From Sternotherus odoratus (lineage: Eukaryota > Chordata > Testudines > Kinosternidae), in contig JAVMKO010000003.1 of assembly GCA_032164245.1 (NCBI GenBank), positions 3,606,651 to 3,670,650 on the forward strand: DNA of 64,000 nt, written 5' to 3'. A model generated the notes under the pieces. The model saw nothing but the letters and a program-made list of their open reading frames with translations. It was not told the DNA's origin and made no database searches. Positions 51,732 to 60,700 of the stretch are shown here, piece after piece. The position numbers and the translations under genes were made by a program. Within the stretch, counting starts at the first letter, position 1. Each line of letters begins with the position of its first letter.

Positions 51732-54700
51732 TTTAACTAGCCATTCCTGCCCTCCGGGCTAGCTCGCTGCAATTTATTATACCTCGTAGTGAACCCCTCA
51801 GCCCCGAGGATGCTCCAGTGGGGTCAGGCCCCAGCAGCCTCCGCTCAAACACAAAAACCAACAGTGACCCCATCCCCTCACCCGGGAAGAACAGCATCAA
51901 ACTCAAGGACTTGGCTGTGATGGTGACTGGCCCCGATTGCTCGAGAAACCATCTCCTTCTCTAAACCACCACCTGCAACAGCTACGTGCTTAAGAACCTA
52001 AGAACAGACACACTGGGTCAGACCAAAGGTCCATCTAGCCCAGTATCCTGTCTTCCGACAGTGGCCAATGCCAGGTGTCCCAGAGGGAATAAACAGAACA
52101 GGGAATCATCAAGTGATCCATCCCCCATCCCCCATTCCCAGCTTCTGGAGAACAAAGACTAGGGACTCCATCCCTGCCCATCCTGGCTAATAGCCATCGA
52201 TGGATCTATCCTCTATGAACTTATCTAGCTCTTTTTTGAACCCTGTTATAGTTTTGGCCTTCACAACATCCTCTGGCAAGGAGTTCCACAGGTTTACTGT
52301 GTGTTGTGTGAGAAATACTTCCTTTGGTTTGTTTTAAACCGGCTGTCTGTTAATTTCATTTGGTGACCACCAGTTCTTGTGTTATGAGAAGAAGTAAACA
52401 TCACTTCCTTACTTACTCAATGCCAGATTTTATAGATCTCTATCATATCCCCCCTTAGTCGTCTCTTTTCCAAGCTGAAAAGTCCCAGTCTTATTTATTT
52501 CTCCTCATACCCCTAATCATTTCTGTTGCCCTTTTCTGAACCTTTTCCAATTCTAAATATATCTGATTAGGGCCACTGGAGCCTGGACGGGACCACAAGA
52601 ATGGATGGGGTCAGAGCTTCATTAGCCATTGGCCCGTGACTGCGGTGCTCAGATCAGAGTGAGGAGAGACCCCAGTGCCTTGAGAGCAATCTGAAAACAC
52701 ACACCAATCTGCCTCAGTTTCCCTACAGTAACAGCCATCGCCCTGGGAAGGGGAGAGAAAGTTAAAATACGAATCACGTTTGAAAAACAGGTCTGGCACT
52801 TGGGTGCCATGGCGACGGGTGCCACACAGACCCCTGCGTAGGCAGCCAGCCAACGAGTCAGGGACGAGGAGGCGGCAAAGCGCATGACTCGCTGCCATCA
52901 GCCAGCCCTGTGCGTCTGACCCCAGGCCCACAGGACAGGGGATGGACCTTTGGTCTGCAGTGTATATCCGCAGGAGACCGGCCATGTGCTGCAGATTCAG
53001 CCAATACAAAAACTGAACACGTGCAGCCAAGGTGAGAAACCCGGTCCGAAGACCCAGGTCTCAACCTCTTCAGCTAACCCCTGTGATGGGAGCACCACAC
53101 TGCACACTAAGCCTGGGGCTCTGGGATTTCCAAGCCCACATTGCATTACAATCGCAGGCTCTGGGTGGCTCAGCCCTGTGGATGTATCCGTCCTGCACTG
53201 GACTGACCATTTCACGCGGGTCTGCAGCCTGAGCCGTCTGCACACTGCAAATGAACAGGGCTTGGATGGGTCACAGCGGGACTTGGGCTCTGACCTGCGT
53301 CCTCAGTACTTGCTGACCCGAGTCACACTGATTTGTGTGTGGTCCGAAGGGAGACTTGGGCTCCAACCCGCACCCGGGCTTCGTGTGAACTATAGGCATA
53401 TTCAGAAAGGTTCCTTTATTCTTTCTGGGAGCCAACCACTAGAGACAGTGGGGGACACTCAAAGCAGGGAGACTACATGCCTATTTGCACCTGAAACACG
53501 GGGCCTTCGAAAATCAGACCTCCCCAGAGCCAGCCCTGCCCTCACTTCACCCAGTGCAAAGCCAGAGTAACTCGCTGCCTACTCAAGAGTTACTCCCGAT
53601 ACACGCAGGCATCAGGATCTGGCCTTCCAAACACCAGGAATGAGTTTTAAGCCTGGACACTTGATTTCGGAGGCATCTTTCCGAACCTTCAAAAAAACCA
53701 GGCCGACTTCATGCATACATCCCTTTCCGCATCCAAAGACCAGGGGGTCTATCGCCTGAGCAATTTCCCTTAAAAATACCTGTCTGCTTGTGAAAACCCA
53801 GCAGGGTGGGGCGGACAGGCCTGAGGCATGCGATGGGGATGGGGAAGGGAGAGAGAGGTTTCACCTAATCCATTGCAGTCGGCACACTGTTTACAATTAG
53901 TCCTCCCTACCATTGGAGTCAGAGAGAAGAACACGCCAAGGCTCTTATCTGGTGAATGCACAGGCCGGGGCCTTCCCCTTGACAGCTCTGCCAAGCTGAG
54001 TGGAAAGGCTGGTGGTAAAAGACCTGGATTAGGATTTGATTCCTGATTCCGCCTCAAGTGTCCCGCCACCCTTCACTTCATCTCTCTGTGCCGACGTTCC
54101 CCAGCTGCAAAGTGGGGATAACAACACTGCCTTGGTCAGGGAAGGGACTGAGGCATCTGTACAGCCACTAACAGAACAGGGCCTCTACACACTATCAGCA
54201 TAATGAGGAACTTTCCCAGCAGGCAATTCCAGTCCTGCAGAGAGAAAACACCCCACACAAAAACTTAAGGGGCCCCCATTTTACCGAAACTTCCAAAGGC
54301 CCCAAACTGTAATTTAATGCCCATTACACAGTGTGCGTTTGAGAGAATATAAACAATTCCCCCACTCTACTTAGAGGTCACCACAATGAAAACAAAATGT
54401 CTGGATTATTTTTTAACACTTCTCTATGATGTCGGCAGAAAGCTGATGGGGGCTTGGGGTGCAGTTTAAGGGAAGATGGTTTTGCTGTTTTTGCCATCTC
54501 TTTGGGGGGACAATAACAGGAAATACAGGTCAGGTCCTTAGCGCTGCCAACCAGCATAGTTCCACTGACAGCTGAGGATCTGCTCCAACGTGTACACTGG
54601 GACTGAAACCAGCCAGTCTCCCAGGGCTGGGCCCACTCATTTCTCACCCAGCAAGGACAGAGGGCACTGCGGGAATTCAAACCCTTCCTCGCTGCTCGGG

Positions 54701-57700
54701 GAACAGAACAGTTCGCCGCTACCCAGGCTCTAGCCCGGGGGAATTCTAAGCAGCGCCCGAAACGCTCTCGCCCCCTACCAGGAAGGGAAAAGCAAACTCC
54801 CACCTCTCGGCCTCCTCAGTGTGCTGTAGGTTGAAGAGCAGCGAAGGCACGATTTTGTCCATATGCTGCGGGTCCCAGATGTTCGCTTGGAGTTCATCAT
54901 TAACCGTCTTCCTCACCACCCCCTGCAGGCCTTTGATGCCGGACATCCGGATCCTTCAGGAAAGGATTAAAAACACAACACCACACGGATGAGACAGTGC
55001 TACCCATTCATTGTCTGAACCCCGTGACTCCCAACGGCCGGGGATTACCCATCCCTCAGGCGTGACACTGGGCACGTTAGGGGAGAGTTGGTGGTCCAGA
55101 GGCAAGAGCTGTGGATGGGCCATTCAGGACACCTGGGTTCTTTTCTTAACTCTGCAAGAGGAATGTGATCTAGTGGTTAAGACAGGGAGTCAGGACTCTG
55201 GGCTTCCTTTCTCAGCTCCGGGAGCTCGGACGGTTGGCTGGAACTCGAGCTGTTTGGAGGGAGGTCGTTTCCTTTCGGGGAGGATTTCGAGAGTTCAAAA
55301 TCTGGGTTTGTTCCGCTTGAGAGCAAAAAACTTCTCTGCAGAAGAGGACAGAGCCCCCGCTCCAGGGCAGTCAGCCTGGTGGGCCGCAGACCCCAGGACC
55401 TCTGACTCCAGGGCAGTCAGCCTGGTGGGCCGCAGACCCCAGGACCTCTGACTCCAGGGCAGTCAGCCTGGTGGGCCGCAGACCCTAGGACCTCTGAACC
55501 CAGGGCAGTCAGCCTGGTGGGCCGCAGACCCCAGGACCTCTGACTCGAGGGCAGTCAGCCCGGTGGGCCGCAGACCCCAGGACCTCCGAACCCAGGGCAG
55601 TCAGCCCGGTGGGCCGCAGACCCCAGGACCTCCGAACCCAGGGCAGTCAGCCCGGTGGGCCGCAGACCCCAGGACCTCTGACCCCAGGGCAGTCAGCCCG
55701 GTGGGCCGCAGACCCCAGGACCTCTGACCCCAGGACAGTCAGCCCGGTGGGCCGCAGACCCCAGGACCTCTGACCCCAGGACAGTCAGCCCGGTGGGACG
55801 CAGACCCCAGGACCTCTGACCCCAGGACAGTCAGCCAGGTGGGCCGCAGGCCTCAGGACCTCTGACCCCAGGACAGTCAGCCCGGTGGGCCGCAGGCCCC
55901 AGGACCTCTGACCCCAGGACAGTCAGCCCGGTGGGCCGCAGGCCCCAGGACCTCTGACCCCAGGACAGTCAGCCCGGTGGGCCGCAGGCCCCAGGACCTC
56001 TGACCCCAGGACAGTCAGCCCGGTGGGCCGCAGACCCCAGGACCTCTGACTCCAGGGCAGTCAGCCTGGTGGGCCACAGACCCCAGGACCTCTGACCCCA
56101 GGACAGTCAGCCTGGTGGGTGGTCCCAGTACTGCAGCCCCTGGAAATCCAGACAGCCAAGGAGCTTCTAGGCTCTCTACTCCCGTCAGCCCAAACGACGG
56201 GCTGCTGAAGAGCCCGGGGGGGGGGGGGGGGGGGGGGGAATTGAGCTGGCAAGAAACCCAGCAGGGTCCCCACGGAACTTCATCAAATCAAACCATCTCC
56301 ACCGAACATTTTGAGTTTGACAAACTGGCAAGTTCCAGTGAAGAGAACGTTTTGTTGGTATTTTTCCGACCCGCTCTAGTTAGAACAGTGTACAGAGGGG
56401 TCCAGGCTCTGGCTTCTCCTTCCAGCTGTGTCACAGAGTGATCCATGGCAAGTCAGTTTACTTCCACATGCCTCAGTTTCCCCCATCTCTAAACTGGAGA
56501 GAGTGCTACTTCTGTCTTTCCCAGGGGCCGCTGTCAGGACAAATTTGAAGTTTGTAAACTTCCAAGGATACATCTACGCTACCAGCTGGATCAGCAGGTA
56601 GCGATCGATCTATCAGGGATCGACCTACCGGGGATCGATTTACAGTGTCTAATGTAGACATGATAAATTGATCCCCGAGCGCTCTCCCTGTTGACTCTGG
56701 AACTCCACCGCCACAAGAGGCGGAAATGGAGTCGACGGGGGGAGCGGCAGCGGTTGACTCACTACTGTGAGGACGCCCAGGTAAGTCGACCTAAGATACG
56801 TCGACTTCAGCTACACTGTTCATGTAGCTGAAGTTGCATATCTTAGGTGGAACCCCCTCCCTCCCCAGTGTAGACCTGGGCCGAGAGCCTTAGGTGAAAG
56901 GCGCTAGAGGGACAAAGCATCAGGAGTGCTTAGCAAACCAGGGCCAAGGGATGAACTCATGACATCACTTCTCTCTTAACAGATGGCCCGTTTGCTTAGA
57001 AACGGAGATGGGCCCAGGCTGCAGTGATTAGAATTGGATCAAAATCTAAATTTCCCCAGCATGTGGGGGGAGAAGGGGGCGTTGGGCTAAACCAAATCCC
57101 CAGATCCAATGCAACGATAAAGGGGAGCCATGACATTCCGACCCAGATCTGATCTCCCCAGAGTCTGAGGGTGTTTGGAGCCAGGATTTTGGTTCAAGCC
57201 CATCTTGACTGAGAAGCAAACAAGCAAGTGGTGTTATTTCTCCGTGTGTCCTAGCAGACCCCAACGGGTAACGGGCCAGCTAACGTAAATCAGCTTCGCT
57301 CCATCGACTTTAGTGGTGGTCTGCCAATTGCTACCCGCTGAAGATCTGCTCCAACATATGATCATTCACCTCTCCCTCTAACAGCTGGCTCCAGCAAGAA
57401 GAAACTGCTGCGTTGTATCAGCTAAGAAGGGTACTCCTTTAGCATGAGTGCTGTCCTTTTGGTTCTGAAGGTCCTAGGTTCAAGTCTAGCGGACCTACAG
57501 AAATGCTCTCCGTACTACGGAGTCCCCCGCTCGGCACAGAGCCCAAACTGTTCAGCTGTGAGGACAAGGAAAGACCACTCCTTTACTCAGATCAGCAACC
57601 TGCACACTCAGTGGTCTCCGAGAGCCAGAAACATAAAAAGAACTAACACACTCTGTGAAACCAATTCATGGAACCTCAGATCTGAGCAGCACACTTAGCT

Positions 57701-60700
57701 GACCTTGGGATGACTCCCAAAGTCGGCCCCGGGGACTGCCCAAGCAGCGGCCAGAGCAGTTAGCCCCGGGGATGCCCCCCGGCAGTGGTCCCGGGGCGGC
57801 TTGAGCAGCCGCTGCTCAGCGGCCCCCCAGCAGCTGGGTCCCTTGGCCCCGCCCTCCCCAGCAGCACCCCCGCCCCAGAGCGCCCCTCCCCCCTAGCAGC
57901 AACACCCCCCTCCCGATTTAGTATGGGGTGTTTATAGTATAAGTCATGGATAGATCACAGGCCGTGAATTTTTTTTTGCCCGTGATCTGTCCATGATTTT
58001 TACTAAAAATACCCAGGACTAAATCATTGCTTTAGTGATGGTCACGGAGTGCCCGGGCGATGGGCTGGAACCGCTCCCTAGGAAGCCAGTCAGAATTCCG
58101 GGGAAGTGTCCCCTCTCCGTACACAGCCTGTTTCCAAGGCTAGGACCTTCACTCCACTTCAACCTTCCTGGGTCTGACCTCGGAGCATTCAGAACCTTCT
58201 GCCCCTCCGTGCACTTCCCCCAGCGAGCCCGCCTGGGCGGGGTCCTGGGGGAGCCCGTGGATTCTGCACCCCAAATCCACAGTCAAACGTGACTCTCAGC
58301 CAGCCAGTAAAGCAGAGGTTTATTCGATGACCAGTACCTGGTCTAACACAGGCCAGACAGCGAGCGTGACCCCTCAGCTGGATCCATTTTGGGGGCCAGA
58401 GAGCTCCTCTGCCTTCCCTGCCTGACTCCAGCTAGCTTCAGACCCCAAACCGAAACTCACTCTCCAGCCCCTCCTTCCCCCTGGCTCAGCCAGGTCAGGT
58501 GACCTCCCTCCCCTACTTGGAGTCAGATTACAGCTTCAGGTATGGACACCTGCAGAGAGGCTCTGCTTTGCAACACTATCAGCCCCTATTCCTTCACATA
58601 GACTCTCGAGAAATGCATAGGGGAAACTGAGGCACGCACACAGTATTCACAGTGATGGCTCCACTCTCCTGTCAATGAGCTGAATCCAAACACTCTCAGC
58701 ATTGGGGCCGTTAGAGCCTGAATCTGACTCCAAGCATCACTCATCGCTTGGACCCAGCTCTCCTGGAGAGGCATGTGAATCTCTAGGGAGCCTACAGTCC
58801 TTCTCGAGCTTTGACACCAGACGTAAAGTGTGCTCGGGGTGCCGAGTGGTGCATTACTCTCCCTTCGGAATGTTCAACTATTAAAAGTTGACTCTTCATG
58901 TGCAAAAACGCAATTTTCAAAGCCTTAGAACCCAGTCAAATCTCATCCTGTTTTCACTAGAACACTTCAAAGTCTCTCTTCTCAGTTCAGGCTCATTCCT
59001 TGTCAAATTTCAGCTTTCTAGTCCCAGCCGTTTCAGCCAGACAGCTGTCAAAACACACAGCTGCCAATGTTACTTTTCTCCTCCGGGAAAATATTTTCCC
59101 CATCGCTCTCCCTGTTCTCAGAAATGGCTGGCGGGGGTTGAGTCCCGCTTTCCAAAAGAAAGAAAGTCTCCTTCAAGCAGCAGGCCCCGAGAACGCAAAC
59201 CGGAAAGTTACAAGTGGTTGCAACCTTCCCTTTCTCCAGCCAGATTCTCACCCTGGGACCCACCACTGCACTGTTTGAGCACTAAACTATCTGAAAGGCC
59301 GGCTGGGCCAACGGAGGGAGTCCTGGCCCATAGGATCTACTCCCAACTCTGCCAATGACCCGCCCTGGGTCATGTCCCCTCTGTGTGTGTCTGTTCCCAC
59401 CATTAGTCTGTTTAGATTGTTAGCTCTACTATCTAGGACCGGGACTGTCTCTTACCATATGACTACACAGTGTTCATGACAACGTAGGTCCAGATTCTGT
59501 CTGGAGCACCTAGGACTACCATAAAACTACTAATAGTTTTTCCAGAGGCATTAAAATAGTCCAGGACAGCAAATCGTCATGCCCCTAGCAGTGAGTCTCA
59601 GCTGGCTAGCCGGCTCGGCCTGCATCATGCACTGTTGCCGTGGTACTGCTCCAAAAGATGGGACATGATCTCTCTTTGGAAAACTAACTCCTCACTGCTC
59701 AGTCATGTCCTTGCAGGGTGCAGGTCCAGTAATCCTACAAAGTAGTATACAGCCGTGCTGGAAAGTGATTAAAACGTGCTTAACACAAGCATGCCAGGGC
59801 AAGCTGATAAAGGGGATTTTCCAGCACCTGAAGTTGGGTGTGGTCAAGGACAGGGGGTGACTCTTTCGTAGTGGACTTTGCAGGAAGATCATTTACACTG
59901 CAAAAATCACAAGCAGGGTAGAAGCCAGGATGGCATCTCCACCAGACAGCATGGATGCGGGGAGTTACTTCAGAAGAACAAGTTTCAAAGGTTTAGTGGT
60001 CTATAAAGAGAGGGGAAGAAAACCTGTAAGTGGCCCTTCACCTGAGGAGACACAGGGCTTATCTACACTTGAAACGCTGGTGTAGACACTACTCTAGGAG
60101 TTCTCCTGGCGCTGCGGATGATCCACCTCCCCATGCGGTAGTAGCTAGGTCGACAGAAGAATTCTTCCATCCATCTAGCGCTGTCTACACCCGTAAGTCA
60201 GTTTACTCCGTTACTTGGGGGTATGGATCCTTCACACCCCTGAGCGATGTGGCTGGGTTGACCTAACGCTGTAGTGCGGACCAGGCCAAAGAAACCAAAC
60301 GCTTTGAACTCTGTGTTGAGATCCTGACTAAGGACTAGCCAGCCGTGCTGGAAGAACAACTGCAGCGAGACACCTTCTCTGAACAAAAGACTCTCGCTGG
60401 TTGAATTTCAGGCTTAGCGGAGTATTTTCGCTTTGGTTGGTTTGTAACCATTTCTAGCCTTATGGGATCTCTTACACCGAGGTTCTCTTCTTCACAAACT
60501 TGGTTTACATGGGCTATAAACCAGCTCAGTGCCGCGATGGAAGGGAAGGCTGTGTTCGCCCCAGTTAAGCTAACAGACTGCTGAACGTTGTCTCTCCAAA
60601 GGAGCAGTGAGCTTGGTAATGGTTGTGTGTGTGTTACAGTCAGAGGGGCTGGAAGTTGCAGAAAGATGTGTGGGAGGAAGGTTGGAAGGATCCCCTGCAG

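Noticed and set aside
55362..56118. CRISPR-like array or coding tandem repeat
   Set aside because: Units are contiguous without unique spacers, the context is a vertebrate intron, and 46 bp is not a whole number of codons.
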